Shown one piece after another: positions 1 to 9,994 of a DNA stretch of 64,000 nt. The notes beneath the pieces are model-generated. The model was given only the letters and a program-made list of their open reading frames with translations, was not told where the DNA came from and made no database searches. Each line of letters opens with the position of its first letter. The first letter of the stretch is position 1. The DNA is taken from positions 186,001-250,000 of the forward strand of contig NZ_JASXSH010000002.1 of assembly GCF_030315745.1 (NCBI RefSeq). Reading direction: 5' to 3'. The position numbers were made by a program, and so were the translations under genes. The stretch comes from Gordonia heveisoli. Its GTDB lineage: Bacteria > Actinomycetota > Actinomycetes > Mycobacteriales > Mycobacteriaceae.

Positions 1-120
1 CAGCGACGAGGCGTTCCCCGGGCGGGTGAGCACAGCCGTCATCGCCTCGACGGCTTCGGGTCGCATCGTGGTCGATGCGGCATGGTCGAGGTAGACGGGC
101 GCTCGAGACGGGGTGGACAT
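1..120 (-). CDS. iscS: Cysteine desulfurase, N-terminal fragment (cut by window edge)
   Basis: Only the first 40 codons lie in the window. The peptide begins MSTPSRAPVYLDHAASTTMR, and the YLDHAASTTMRPEAV segment is the hallmark N-terminus of class V aminotransferase-fold cysteine desulfurases (IscS/NifS), PLP enzymes that release sulfur from cysteine for Fe-S clusters and tRNA thiolation. The PLP lysine and catalytic cysteine are outside the window. Its position downstream of etfBA and an acyltransferase/GNAT pair matches the M. tuberculosis Rv3025c neighbourhood, where it precedes the tRNA thiouridylase gene. A TATGCT hexamer ends 8 nt before the ATG, so the transcript may be leaderless. Confidence 0.88.
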   Translation of the reverse strand, partial: MSTPSRAPVYLDHAASTTMRPEAVEAMTAVLTRPGNASSL

Positions 121-128
121 CGCTAATC

Positions 129-134
129 AGCATA
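129..134 (-). promoter_or_regulatory. -10-like TATGCT before cysteine desulfurase
   Basis: TATGCT on the minus strand, 8 nt before the ATG; fits the TANNNT leaderless pattern seen repeatedly in this window. No -35 element was assigned. Confidence 0.4.
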
Positions 135-187
135 AACGCGCGGCCGACGGCAACAAATTCCACGCAGGCCGGACTGCGCTCCCGACC

Positions 188-670
188 TCACACCCGGTCG
201 AGGAAAAAGTAGAAGTGGCGCCCTTCGATGACGCCGCCCTTCCCGTTCATGATGCCCATCACGGTGGTCTCGTCGACGCGCTTGAAATGGTCGATCACCG
301 GCTGACCGTCGTACACCATCGACGCGGTCACCTCGCCGCGGAACTCGACCGCCCACAGGCTGGCCGCACCTTTTCCGAGCTTGGTGTTGGAGAAGAGGTT
401 GCCTTCGGCATCCCGGCACACCAGCGGTTGAACGTCGGCGCGCGAGGCGAAGGTCTTGCCGTACCAGTTGGCTTTCTGCAGCATGCCGTTGATGGCGTGG
501 CCGGTGACGAACTCGCCGCCCTTCCACGCGCCGAGCATCTCCTCGGGACGCAACGCCGACAGTCCGGCCCACACCGCGTCGAGCACCGCATCGTCGGCGA
601 GACCGCCGGCCTCGCGCAGTTCACGGAACTTGGCGACAGCGTCGTCGCGAGTCAGAGATGCGGTCGTCAC
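188..670 (-). CDS. DUF4334 / GXWXG domain protein
   Basis: A 160-residue protein. The segment MLGAWKGGEFVTGH near residues 45-58 is the GXWXG signature, and the C-terminal half (DHFKRVDETTVMGIMNGKG, then YFFLDRV) fits DUF4334. The family is small, soluble and of unproven function; no catalytic role can be assigned. The start chosen is the GTG at 670, with AGGAGG a few bases upstream. A longer reading to 760 is open but has no comparable ribosome binding site. The gene stands alone between cysteine desulfurase and the acyltransferase, with an AT-rich promoter-like patch upstream. Confidence 0.75.
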   Translation of the reverse strand: MTTASLTRDDAVAKFRELREAGGLADDAVLDAVWAGLSALRPEEMLGAWKGGEFVTGHAINGMLQKANWYGKTFASRADVQPLVCRDAEGNLFSNTKLGKGAASLWAVEFRGEVTASMVYDGQPVIDHFKRVDETTVMGIMNGKGGVIEGRHFYFFLDRV

Positions 671-733
671 CTGGGCCTCCTGGCAGTAAACGAAGGGAGG
701 CGGCCCGACCCCACGACAGGCCGCTTCAGCCAA

Positions 734-761
734 AATATATGAGGAAACGTGCGATGTCACA
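734..761 (-). promoter_or_regulatory. Putative promoter of the DUF4334 gene
   Basis: Minus-strand TATATT (734-739) with TGTGAC (756-761) 16 nt upstream, in the only clearly AT-rich patch of this intergenic region. Spacing fits a sigma-70-type promoter, leaving a roughly 60-nt leader before the AGGAGG. Confidence 0.4.
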
Positions 762-781
762 TCTGTGCAGTGATCTCGCCC

Positions 782-1666
782 TCAGGCCGCATGCGGAAGG
801 GTCTCGGTCACCCGGCCGTGGGTGGGTCGATCGTCCCGGTCCGGCTCGTGCCCAAGTACCTCATGGTCGGCGATCAGCAGGCGGCATCGCGCCGCCAGCT
901 CCCGCCGGTCGACATCGGGCAACAGGACTTCATGCCGGCGCACGACGACGGTCAGCCGCCGCATCCGCAGAATCCGCGTCATCGTCTCACCGATCGTGTC
1001 CTCACCGATGAACGCCGGCCCACTCACCCGGACACCCGAAACCCGGAAGTCCACCCGCATCGGCAGCACCGGCACACCCGCGTCGATCGCCGCCTGGAAG
1101 AACGCCGGCCGGAACTCGCCGGTGCTCCGGCCGCACCGAGTGGTCCCCTCCGGGAATACCGCGACACACCGATCGCGATGCAGCGCGGCCACCGCGGCGT
1201 CCAGCGACTGCGGCAGCCGCCGCAGCGACGCCCGGTCGACACTGATCACCCCGAACCGGCGCGCCACGGCGCCGATCCCCGGCATCGCCGCCACCTCCGC
1301 CTTCGCCACGAAATGGGCCGGGGCGACCGCCGCGATCGCCAGCACGTCCAGGAACGACACATGGTTGGCGACGATCAGCCCGCGCGCATTGCCGGCAAAC
1401 GGTCGACGGTCCTCGACCGCGACCGCGACACCCACCGCGGCCAGCACGAACCGTGCCGCGCCCCGCAGGAATCGTCGCCGCACCAGCCGCGGCAGACCGA
1501 CTACCGCCAGCAGGCCGACGGCCACCAGCGACAGCGTCAAAACCAGACGGATCACGCGGAACACCAACAACATTCGATGGACCGGAACCGGCCGCTGATC
1601 GAGACAGGACGTCCCGCAGGGACTCACGGGAAACCAGGCATGAGGATCACCGGCCGGCGCGGTCAC
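782..1666 (-). CDS. 1-acyl-glycerol-3-phosphate O-acyltransferase (PlsC-like)
   Basis: A lysophospholipid acyltransferase-like enzyme of 294 residues. After a hydrophobic N-terminal segment (about residues 32-60) come the block I motif NHVSFLD (HX4D form) and the FPEGTT block III motif, the acyl-transfer and glycerophosphate-binding signatures of the PlsC family. It probably acylates a lysolipid at the inner membrane face. The GTG at 1666 is chosen because its GTGA overlaps the stop of the upstream GNAT gene; this keeps an HAWFPVSPC N-terminus and gives a length close to that recalled for Rv3026c. A start at 1795 would run deep into the GNAT gene and is unlikely. Confidence 0.85.
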   Translation of the reverse strand: MTAPAGDPHAWFPVSPCGTSCLDQRPVPVHRMLLVFRVIRLVLTLSLVAVGLLAVVGLPRLVRRRFLRGAARFVLAAVGVAVAVEDRRPFAGNARGLIVANHVSFLDVLAIAAVAPAHFVAKAEVAAMPGIGAVARRFGVISVDRASLRRLPQSLDAAVAALHRDRCVAVFPEGTTRCGRSTGEFRPAFFQAAIDAGVPVLPMRVDFRVSGVRVSGPAFIGEDTIGETMTRILRMRRLTVVVRRHEVLLPDVDRRELAARCRLLIADHEVLGHEPDRDDRPTHGRVTETLPHAA

Positions 1667-2517
1667 GACAAGCCGCCCAGCCGGACGACACTCGACGATA
1701 GCCGGTCGAGATAGCGGGCGTTGGCTCCCCGACGGTCCAGCACCGTCAGAAAGTCGGCGCAGTCGAAGGTTTCGTCGAGTGCGGGCTCGCCGCACACCCG
1801 CGCCCCCATCCGCACGTAGCCACGCATCAGCGGCGGGACCACCGCCGCCGGAGCCGGTTCGATCTCGTCGAGCACCCGCCCGTCGACGTGGGCACGCCGA
1901 TGTGGATACACCTGCCAGTCCGGCGCCCGATACTTGTCACGCAACAAGTCCCGGACCGCCCGAAGTGTCTGCCCCCGTTCACCTTCGCCGGCCTCTGGTT
2001 CCCCCGGACCGGACAGTGGGACCGATACACACCCCATCAGGTGCTGATAGTCACCGGCGTCGAGGTAGCGCAACAGTGCCGCCCACATGAGCGCCGTGAC
2101 CGTCCCCGAACGGTGTGCCGACGCCACGCAGGCGCGCCCCATCTCGACCATCGACGAACCGATCGGATCGAGTTCGGTCACATCGAATTCATCTGCGGCA
2201 TACCATCCGCCGGCCGCGATGGCCCGTGCCGGCGCCAGCAGTCGCGCACAACCCACCACCCCGTCGGTATCGTGCCGCACGATCAGATGCTCGCAGAACG
2301 CGTCGAACCGGTCCGCGTCACGGCCGGTCACCGCATCCCCGATGCGGTCGGAGAACCCCGGTTCGTCAGCGAAAACACGGTAGCGAAGCCGCTGTGCGGC
2401 AACGATATCTGCGGGATCGTCGGAGACCTGGATCCGGAGCGGCCCGGCGGTCAACAACGTGGTCGGCACCGACGTCCGGGCGGAGCCGACTCTGGGCAAT
2501 TGCGACGTGATGTTCAC
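1663..2517 (-). CDS. GNAT-family N-acyltransferase (ornithine-acyl-ACP-like)
   Basis: A 284-residue protein with the features of the acyl-homoserine-lactone-synthase/OlsB-like GNAT group: the [16 protein letters not shown] segment near residues 37-52, then VGCARLLAP and [11 protein letters not shown]. These enzymes move acyl groups from ACP or CoA to amines. The start is GTG with no strong Shine-Dalgarno sequence, so a slightly shorter N-terminus is possible. It overlaps the PlsC-like gene by 4 nt, so the two are probably cotranscribed and act in the same lipid pathway, as in the Rv3027c-Rv3026c pair. The lipid product is not known. Confidence 0.8.
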   Translation of the reverse strand: MNITSQLPRVGSARTSVPTTLLTAGPLRIQVSDDPADIVAAQRLRYRVFADEPGFSDRIGDAVTGRDADRFDAFCEHLIVRHDTDGVVGCARLLAPARAIAAGGWYAADEFDVTELDPIGSSMVEMGRACVASAHRSGTVTALMWAALLRYLDAGDYQHLMGCVSVPLSGPGEPEAGEGERGQTLRAVRDLLRDKYRAPDWQVYPHRRAHVDGRVLDEIEPAPAAVVPPLMRGYVRMGARVCGEPALDETFDCADFLTVLDRRGANARYLDRLSSSVVRLGGLS

Positions 2518-2686
2518 GCCGTCATCGAATCCATCCCGGACGACGCCACGGCAACCCCGTCATGTCATGTCGGAACCGGTGTGGTGAACACCCACCGAAT
2601 CGCACCGCGGCAAAGACCCACCGGAAACGCCGAACGGCCACCGACCGCGAGGGTCGATGGCCGTTCGGAGAGCTGCGACTAGGACG

Positions 2687-3643
2687 TCACTTACGCTTGC
2701 GGACCTCTTCGGCCAGCTGCGGAGCGACGTTGAACAGGTCGCCGACGATACCGAAATCGGAGATCTCGAAGATCGGGGCCTCTTCGTCCTTGTTGACCGC
2801 GACGATGGTCTTCGAGGTCTGCATGCCGGCACGGTGCTGGATGGCGCCGGAGATACCCAGCGCGATGTACAGCTGCGGCGAGACGGTCTTGCCGGTCTGA
2901 CCGACCTGGAACTGTCCCGGGTAGTAACCCGAGTCGACCGCGGCACGCGAGGCACCGACGGCGGCACCGAGGGTGTCGGCCAGATCTTCGACGACCGAGA
3001 ACTTCTCGGCGCTGCCGACGCCACGGCCACCGGAGACGACGATCGACGCCTCGGTGAGCTCGGGGCGGTCGCCACCGACGTTGGCCTCGACCTTGGTGAT
3101 CTTCACCGCGTTCTCGGCCTGCTCGGGCACGGCGACGTCGACGCGCTCGCCGGCACCGGCCTGCGGAGCGGCCTCGACGCCACCCGGGCGAACCGAGAAC
3201 ACCGGGACATCGCCCTTGGCCTGGGCATCGACGGTGAAGGCACCGCCGAAGATGGAGTGGACGCCGACGGCGCCTTCCTTGATCTCGATGACATCGGCGA
3301 GGACGCCGGAGCCTAGACGGACGGCCAGCCGGCCGGCGATCTCCTTGCCGTCGGCGGTCGCCGCGACGACGATTCCGGCCGGGGCGGCGGTCTCCGCGAC
3401 CGACGACAGCACGTCGACCTGCGGGCTGATCAGATAGCCTGCGACGTCATCGGATTCGGCGACGTAGATCTTCTCGGCGCCGGCCTCCTTCAGGCCGTCG
3501 ATGATGCCGTCGGCGGAACCGGGGGCACCGACGACGACTGCCGACGGGGTGCCCAGGGCACGCGCGGCGGTGATCAGCTCGCTGGTGACCTTCTTCAGTC
3601 CACCCTCGGCGTCCTGCTCCACGAGCACGAGTACTTCTGCCAT
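2687..3643 (-). CDS. etfA: Electron transfer flavoprotein alpha subunit
   Basis: The FAD-binding subunit of ETF, 318 residues, which passes electrons from acyl-CoA dehydrogenases to the respiratory chain. The N-terminal domain begins [10 protein letters not shown]. The C-terminal FAD domain is clear: [12 protein letters not shown] (about 205-216), [20 protein letters not shown] (about 238-257), [13 protein letters not shown] (about 263-275) and the [12 protein letters not shown] segment. Length and motifs are those of a complete protein. It lies 50 nt downstream of etfB and has GGAGAAG just before the ATG. Homologous to Rv3028c (fixB). Confidence 0.95.
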   Translation of the reverse strand: MAEVLVLVEQDAEGGLKKVTSELITAARALGTPSAVVVGAPGSADGIIDGLKEAGAEKIYVAESDDVAGYLISPQVDVLSSVAETAAPAGIVVAATADGKEIAGRLAVRLGSGVLADVIEIKEGAVGVHSIFGGAFTVDAQAKGDVPVFSVRPGGVEAAPQAGAGERVDVAVPEQAENAVKITKVEANVGGDRPELTEASIVVSGGRGVGSAEKFSVVEDLADTLGAAVGASRAAVDSGYYPGQFQVGQTGKTVSPQLYIALGISGAIQHRAGMQTSKTIVAVNKDEEAPIFEISDFGIVGDLFNVAPQLAEEVRKRK

Positions 3644-3693
3644 GTTCTTCTCCTGAATGTCTTTCTTCGCCAGTTGGTCGTGTGGAGCGAGGA

Positions 3694-4479
3694 CTAGATG
3701 ATCTTCTGCGAGACCAGGTACTCGGCCACCTTCACGCCGCCGTCGCCCTCATCGGTGACGCGCTCACCGGCGGTCTTCGGGGGCTTCGGGGTGGAGGCGG
3801 TGACGACGGAACCGGCGTTCGCCAGACCCACGTCGGTCGGCTCGACATCGATCTCGGCGAGGGTGAGGACCGCGACCTCTTTCTTCTTCGCGGCCATGAT
3901 GCCCTTGAAGGACGGGAAGCGCGGCTCGTTGATCTTCTCGTTGACGCTGACGATGGCCGGCAGCGACGCGGTGATGTGGTAGATGCCGTCATCGGTCTCG
4001 CGCTCGCCGGAGAGGGTCTCACCCTCCACGGTCAGCTTGCGCAGGTGAGTCAGGTGCGGAAGCTCGAGGTACTCGGCGATCATGGCCGGGATCGCACCGA
4101 CGCGACCGTCGGTGGCCTCGTTACCGGCGATGACCAGTTCGACGCCTTCGACGGTGCCAAGCGCACGGGCCAGCACGTAGGCAGTCTGAACGGCATCCGA
4201 GCCGTGCAGCAGGTCGTCCTTGATGTGGATTGCCTTGTCGGCACCCATCGACAGAGCCTTGCGGATGGCCTCGGTGGCGCGCTCCGGGCCGGCAGCCAGG
4301 ACGGTGACCTCGCCGCCATCGGCTTCCTTGATCTTCAGTGCCTCTTCGACGGCCCGCTCGTTGATCTCGTCGAGAACAGCGTCAGCGGCTTCACGGTCGA
4401 GGGTGAAGTCTCCGTCGGACAGCTTGCGCTCGGACCACGTGTCGGGCACCTGCTTGATCAAAACGACAATATTTGTCAT
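3694..4479 (-). CDS. etfB: Electron transfer flavoprotein beta subunit
   Basis: The AMP-binding partner of EtfA, 261 residues. MTNIVVLIKQVPDTW at the N-terminus, the GADKAIHIKDD region near 95 and the VELVIAGNEATDGRVGAIPAMIAEYL stretch are family-typical, as is the central SLPAIVSVNEKINEPRFPSFKGIMAAKKK segment, which resembles the recognition loop that docks acyl-CoA dehydrogenases. The ATG is preceded by GCAGGAGGTCG, a strong ribosome binding site. It is the first gene of the etfBA operon. A perfect palindrome lies 34 nt upstream. Homologous to Rv3029c (fixA). Confidence 0.95.
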   Translation of the reverse strand: MTNIVVLIKQVPDTWSERKLSDGDFTLDREAADAVLDEINERAVEEALKIKEADGGEVTVLAAGPERATEAIRKALSMGADKAIHIKDDLLHGSDAVQTAYVLARALGTVEGVELVIAGNEATDGRVGAIPAMIAEYLELPHLTHLRKLTVEGETLSGERETDDGIYHITASLPAIVSVNEKINEPRFPSFKGIMAAKKKEVAVLTLAEIDVEPTDVGLANAGSVVTASTPKPPKTAGERVTDEGDGGVKVAEYLVSQKII

Positions 4480-4512
4480 GGGTCTACGTCGACCTCCTGC
4501 GTCGGTGTCAAT

Positions 4513-4532
4513 ACCTTACCAATGGGTAAGGT
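4513..4532. promoter_or_regulatory. Perfect palindromic operator candidate upstream of etfB
   Basis: ACCTTACC-AATG-GGTAAGGT: 8-bp perfect arms with a 4-bp spacer. The minus-strand TAAGGT half (4513-4518) itself fits a -10 hexamer for etfB, so a bound repressor would cover the core promoter. Size and symmetry are typical of a TetR-family operator. The regulator is not identified. Confidence 0.6.
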
Positions 4533-4677
4533 TCGATTGGTCTCCCTCACTTTAGCGTCTCCTTTGTTCCCGCTAAACATCGACTACCTCACACAATGCG
4601 ACAGCCGGACTCGCCTGCCCACCGTCGCGGCGCAGGATTGGGTGACTCAGCCGCCACGACCGCATGACGCCATGCCC

Positions 4678-4683
4678 TACTGT
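4678..4683 (+). promoter_or_regulatory. -10-like TACTGT before the Rv3030-like methyltransferase
   Basis: TACTGT ends 7 nt before the ATG at 4691; this decided the start in favour of 4691 over 4664. Confidence 0.45.
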
Positions 4684-4690
4684 CGTGACA

Positions 4691-5481
4691 ATGACCACCG
4701 ATGACAGGACGCTGCAGGACCTGCCCGCCGACGTCCAGCTCGCGCTGACCGGGGAGCGGACAGTTCCCGGCATCCCTGCCGAGAACTACTGGTTCCGGCG
4801 TCACGAGGTCGCCTATCAGCACATCGTCGACCGATGCTCCGGGCGCGAGCTGCTCGAAGCCGGGTCCGGTGAGGGTTATGGCGCAGCCCTGCTGGCGACC
4901 GCGGCCACAACGGTGACCTGTGTCGACTACGACCACACCGCCGTCGAGCACACCCGCCGCCGGTACCCGGGACTGATCGTGCACGAGGGCAACCTCATCG
5001 ACCTACCCCTCGCCGACGATTCCGTCGACACCGTCGTCAACTTCCAGGTGATCGAACACCTGTGGGATCAGCCGGCATTCATCGCCGAATGTGCCCGGGT
5101 GCTGCGACCCGGTGGTGAACTCCTCATCTCCACACCCAACCGGATCACCTTCTCCCCCGGCCTCGACACCCCGCTCAACCCGTTCCACACCCGCGAACTC
5201 CACGCCGCCGAGCTGACCGAGTTGCTCGTCGACGGCGGTTTCGAGGTCACCGCGATGCTCGGCGTCTACCACGGCCCGACGCTGCGTGAACTCGACGCAC
5301 GCTGGGGCGGATCGATCATCGACGCCCAGATCGAACGCGCGCTCGCCGGTGAGGAATGGCCGGCCGAGCTGACCGACGCGGTCGCGGGCATCGCGGTCAC
5401 CGACTTCGAGATCCTCGACACCACCGCTGGTGCCGCCGACATCGATGCATCCCTGGACCTGCTCGCCATCGCGACACGGAG

Positions 5482-5485
<4 letters not shown>
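4691..5485 (+). CDS. SAM-dependent methyltransferase of the MGLP cluster (Rv3030-like)
   Basis: A 264-residue class I methyltransferase. SAM-binding motif I is LLEAGSGEGYGA, motif II CVDYD, and the LRPGGELLISTPNRITF segment follows a VVNFQVIEHLWDQ motif strongly reminiscent of Rv3030. In mycobacteria this gene sits at the head of the methylglucose lipopolysaccharide cluster and is a candidate sugar O-methyltransferase; the exact position methylated is inference. The start at 4691 is supported by a -10-like hexamer 7 nt upstream. Its stop overlaps the next start by ATGA, so it is cotranscribed with the GH57 and GT4 genes. Confidence 0.85.
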
Positions 5486-7034
<1,549 letters not shown>

Positions 7035-7038
<4 letters not shown>

Positions 7039-8306
7039 GGGTTCTACTCGTCTCGTGGGAATACCCACCGGTGGTGGTCGGTGGGCTCGGACGGCATGTC
7101 CACCACCTCGCCACCGAACTCGTTGCGCACGGGCACGACGTCGTCGTCCTGACCCGCAGGCCGTCGGGGACCGACGCCCTGTCGCATCCGACCGTCGACA
7201 CCGTCGCCGAAGGGGTGCGGGTGATCGCGGTCGCCGAAGACCCGCCGGAGTTCGAATTCGGCACCGACATGCTGCCGTGGACGCTGGCGATGGGCCACTC
7301 CCTGATCCGCGCCGGGCTACGCATCCTGGCCGGGGAACGGATGTCGCCCACCAGCCCGTCCTGGACTCCCGAAGTCGTGCACGCACACGACTGGCTGGTC
7401 GCCCATCCGGCGATCACGCTCGCCGAATTCTTCGACGTGCCACTGGTATCCACCATCCACGCCACCGAAGCCGGGCGGCACAGCGGCTGGGTCAGCGGCC
7501 GGATCAACCGCCAGGTGCACTCGGTCGAGTGGTGGCTGGCGGCCGAATCCGACGCCATCATCACCTGCTCGGCGTCGATGCGCGACGAGGTGCACCGACT
7601 GTTCGGCCCCGACATCGCCGACATCCAGGTGATCCACAACGGCATCGACGTGACGACCTGGCCGTTCGCCGAACGTGCCGCGGCCGATGACGCGCCGGAA
7701 CTGCTCTTCGCCGGACGCCTCGAATACGAGAAGGGCGTCCAGGATCTGCTGGCGGCTCTCCCCCGGATCCGTCGGACGCATCCGGGCACCACCCTGACCG
7801 TCGCAGGCACCGGCACCCAACACGACTGGTTGCTCGAACAGGCTCGGAAACACCGGGTCAGCAAAGCAGTCCGGTTCCTCGGCGCCGTCGACCACGACGA
7901 ACTCGTCCGACTCATGCACCGATGTGCCGCGATTGTCCTGCCCAGCCGCTACGAACCATTCGGGATCGTCGCCCTGGAGGCCGCTGCCACCGGCGCACCG
8001 CTCGTCGTCTCCACGGCCGGTGGGCTCGGCGAAGCCGTCACCGCACCCACCACCGGGCTGAGCTTCGAACCGGCCGACGTCGCCGGACTGGCGACCGCCG
8101 TCCGGACCATGCTGAGCGACCCGGCCGCAGCCGCCGCTCGGGCACGCCGTGCCCGGGACCGGCTGACCGCCGAATTCTCCTGGTCGGAGGTCGCCGATCG
8201 CACCGGCGGGGTCTATCTCGCCGCCAAGCGCCGGGTTCGTCATCCGGTCGGCCGACCGTTCATTCCGCAACGGCCACTACCCGAGCGAGATCCCGCACAA
8301 TCGTGA
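7035..8306 (+). CDS. GT4 alpha-1,4-glucosyltransferase (MGLP elongation, Rv3032-like)
   Basis: A 423-residue GT-B glycosyltransferase. It begins with [24 protein letters not shown], typical of the glycogen-synthase-like GT4 group. The C-terminal donor site has LLFAGRLEYEKGVQDLL and the EX7E motif in PSRYEPFGIVALEAA. By homology with Rv3032 it elongates the alpha-1,4-glucan of methylglucose lipopolysaccharide from a nucleotide-glucose donor. GTG at 7035 is taken as start because GTGA overlaps the GH57 stop. It is the third gene of a tightly overlapped three-gene operon. Confidence 0.88.
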
Positions 8307-8336
8307 CGTAACCCCACACCCACGACAGGAGCCTCT

Positions 8337-9011
8337 GTGCGCAGTCCGCTGTTCGACCAGTCCAACCGGGAGAAGCAGAGCCAGCAGCGCTGGACGATGC
8401 AGTCGGCGAAGATGCTACGAGTCGGTTTCGGGCCCGACGCGCTGGCCGCCAAGGGAGCGATGGTGGCCTACCAGGGCCAGATCGACTTCAAACACGAAGG
8501 CTCGGGCAGCGTCAGCAACTTCCTGAAGAAGGCGATCAGCAACGAGGGCGGCCAGCTGATGCGGGTCAGCGGTCAGGGCGAGGTGTTCTTCGCCCGCCGC
8601 GCCGAAGACGTGTTCCTCCTCGAACTCGAGGGCCCGCAGGATTCGATCACCGTGAACACCTCCAGCCTGCTGGCCTTCGACTCGTCGCTGCAGTGGCAGA
8701 TCACCTCGATCGGCAACGCAGGCATGCTCGCCGGTGGCCTGTTCAACCTGACGCTGACGGGTCAGGGCACCATCGGCGTGTCCAGCGACGGCCCGCCGAT
8801 GATCCTCGATTGTTCGGTGCAGCCGACCTTCGTCGACCCGCAGGCCGCGGTGTGCTGGTCGGCCAACCTCAAACCCGGCCTCAAGAACGACTTCAAGATG
8901 GGATCTCTCATCGGCCGCGGGTCGGGTGAATCCTTCCAGCTGGCCTTCCACGGCCCCGGTTTCGTTGTCGTACAGCCCAGCGAGGGCACCCCGCTGGTCG
9001 CCGGAACATAA
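8337..9011 (+). CDS. AIM24 family protein
   Basis: A 224-residue protein with the AIM24/DUF124 beta-rich fold: MVAYQGQIDFKHEG (about 42-55), repeated glycine-rich strands such as LAGGLFNLTLTGQGTIGVSSDG, and a terminal FQLAFHGPGFVVVQPSEG. In other bacteria such proteins are small globular proteins without a known enzymatic role, so no function is assigned. GTG is preceded by CAGGAG. It lies 30 nt after the GT4 gene and could be a fourth cistron of that operon. It is not part of the recalled mycobacterial arrangement. Confidence 0.82.
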   Translation: MRSPLFDQSNREKQSQQRWTMQSAKMLRVGFGPDALAAKGAMVAYQGQIDFKHEGSGSVSNFLKKAISNEGGQLMRVSGQGEVFFARRAEDVFLLELEGPQDSITVNTSSLLAFDSSLQWQITSIGNAGMLAGGLFNLTLTGQGTIGVSSDGPPMILDCSVQPTFVDPQAAVCWSANLKPGLKNDFKMGSLIGRGSGESFQLAFHGPGFVVVQPSEGTPLVAGT

Positions 9012-9024
9012 CCCGGCAACCCGC

Positions 9025-9060
9025 GTGATCGGCGCCGCGCCATGCGCGGGCGCCGATCAC
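9025..9060. terminator. Hairpin between convergent genes
   Basis: GTGATCGGCGCC (9025-9036) pairs with GGCGCCGATCAC (9049-9060), a perfect 12-bp stem with a 12-nt loop, between two converging genes. There is no U-tract, as is common for actinobacterial terminators. Confidence 0.6.
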
Positions 9061-9086
9061 CCGGCCCGATCACCCGGCCCGGTCAC
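9055..9086. repeat. 13-bp direct repeat, 2 copies plus a partial
   Basis: GATCACCCGGCCC at 9055-9067 and 9068-9080, followed by a degenerate third start (GGTCAC). The repeat includes the right arm of the adjacent hairpin. Confidence 0.7.
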
Positions 9087-9098
9087 AACGTGCGTCGT

Positions 9099-9854
9099 TC
9101 AGGCGTCGGCGGCGCGTCGGGCCGCAGCCTTCTTACGTTCGATGTCGGCGAGGGCGCGTTCGAGTTCAGCGCGTTCGGCCGCGGTGCGCGCCCAATCGTC
9201 CTTACGGTTCTTGACGACCCGGGCCGGGGCGCCGACCGCGATCGAATAATCCGGGATCTCGCCCTTGACAACGGCATGCGAGCCGAGCACACAGCCCCGG
9301 CCGACGACCGTATTGCGGAGCACCGACACCTTGGCCGCCACCCAGGTGTCCGGTCCGATCCGCACCGGCCCCTTGACGATTCCCTGATCCTTGATCGGCA
9401 GCGTGATGTCGTCCATGCGGTGATCGAAATCGCAGATGTAGCACCAGTCGGCGACGAGGGTGGAGCCACCGATCTCCATGTCGAGATACGAGTTGACGAC
9501 GTTGTTGCAGCCGAAGACCGTCTTGTCGCCGATCCGCATACTGCCCTCATGGCAACGGATCGAGTTGCCGTCGCCGATGTGCACCCAGCGGCCGATCTCC
9601 ATCCGCGCCAGCTCCGGGGTCGCGTGGATCTCCACGTCGCGGCCGAGGAACACCATGCCGCGCAAGATGATGTGCGGGTTGGCCAGCCGGAACCGTGCCA
9701 GCCGGTAGTAGCGCACCAGGTACCAGGGAGTGTAGGCGCGGTTGCGCACCACCCACCGCAATGAATCCCGGGTGAGAAAGCGGGCCTGCGCCGGATCGCG
9801 CCGACGGCCGGCACGCCAGCGCGACCGGTAGGAGGCGTTCCACATCGTGGTCAT
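9099..9854 (-). CDS. Left-handed beta-helix acyltransferase of the MGLP cluster (Rv3034c-like)
   Basis: A 251-residue hexapeptide-repeat acyltransferase. Repeats run from about residue 60 (VFLGRDVEIHATPELARMEIG) to 225 (GCVLGSHAVVKGEIPDYSIAVGAPARVVKN), with the catalytic-type DFDHRMDD segment in the middle and a charged coiled tail (AERAELERALADIERKKAAA). It probably O-acetylates or O-acylates MGLP, as proposed for Rv3034c; the acyl donor is not known. The ATG at 9854 is chosen because MTTMWNAS begins the conserved region and a TAGGGT hexamer lies 8 nt upstream. Longer readings are not supported. Confidence 0.85.
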   Translation of the reverse strand: MTTMWNASYRSRWRAGRRRDPAQARFLTRDSLRWVVRNRAYTPWYLVRYYRLARFRLANPHIILRGMVFLGRDVEIHATPELARMEIGRWVHIGDGNSIRCHEGSMRIGDKTVFGCNNVVNSYLDMEIGGSTLVADWCYICDFDHRMDDITLPIKDQGIVKGPVRIGPDTWVAAKVSVLRNTVVGRGCVLGSHAVVKGEIPDYSIAVGAPARVVKNRKDDWARTAAERAELERALADIERKKAAARRAADA

Positions 9855-9862
9855 GAGGACAA

Positions 9863-9868
9863 ACCCTA
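9863..9868 (-). promoter_or_regulatory. -10-like TAGGGT before the beta-helix acyltransferase
   Basis: TAGGGT on the minus strand, 8 nt before the ATG at 9854. Confidence 0.4.
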
Positions 9869-9994
9869 ATCGACGCGATTTCGGCACACGATAGGCTCTG
9901 AGGCTGGCGCATCGACCGGTACCCACCGGCCGGTGCCGACGTGGGAGAATCCGGCCGATCGTCGCCGGGAAGCAGGTACGCGGACAGGAGCAGG

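Noticed and set aside
749-1714. 321-residue forward reading
   Set aside because: It is the complement of the PlsC-like gene; Arg/His/Gln-rich with no domain, a typical high-GC shadow.
9037-9048. GCGCCATGCGCG loop as an additional stem
   Set aside because: The bases opposite do not pair in register; treated as the hairpin loop.
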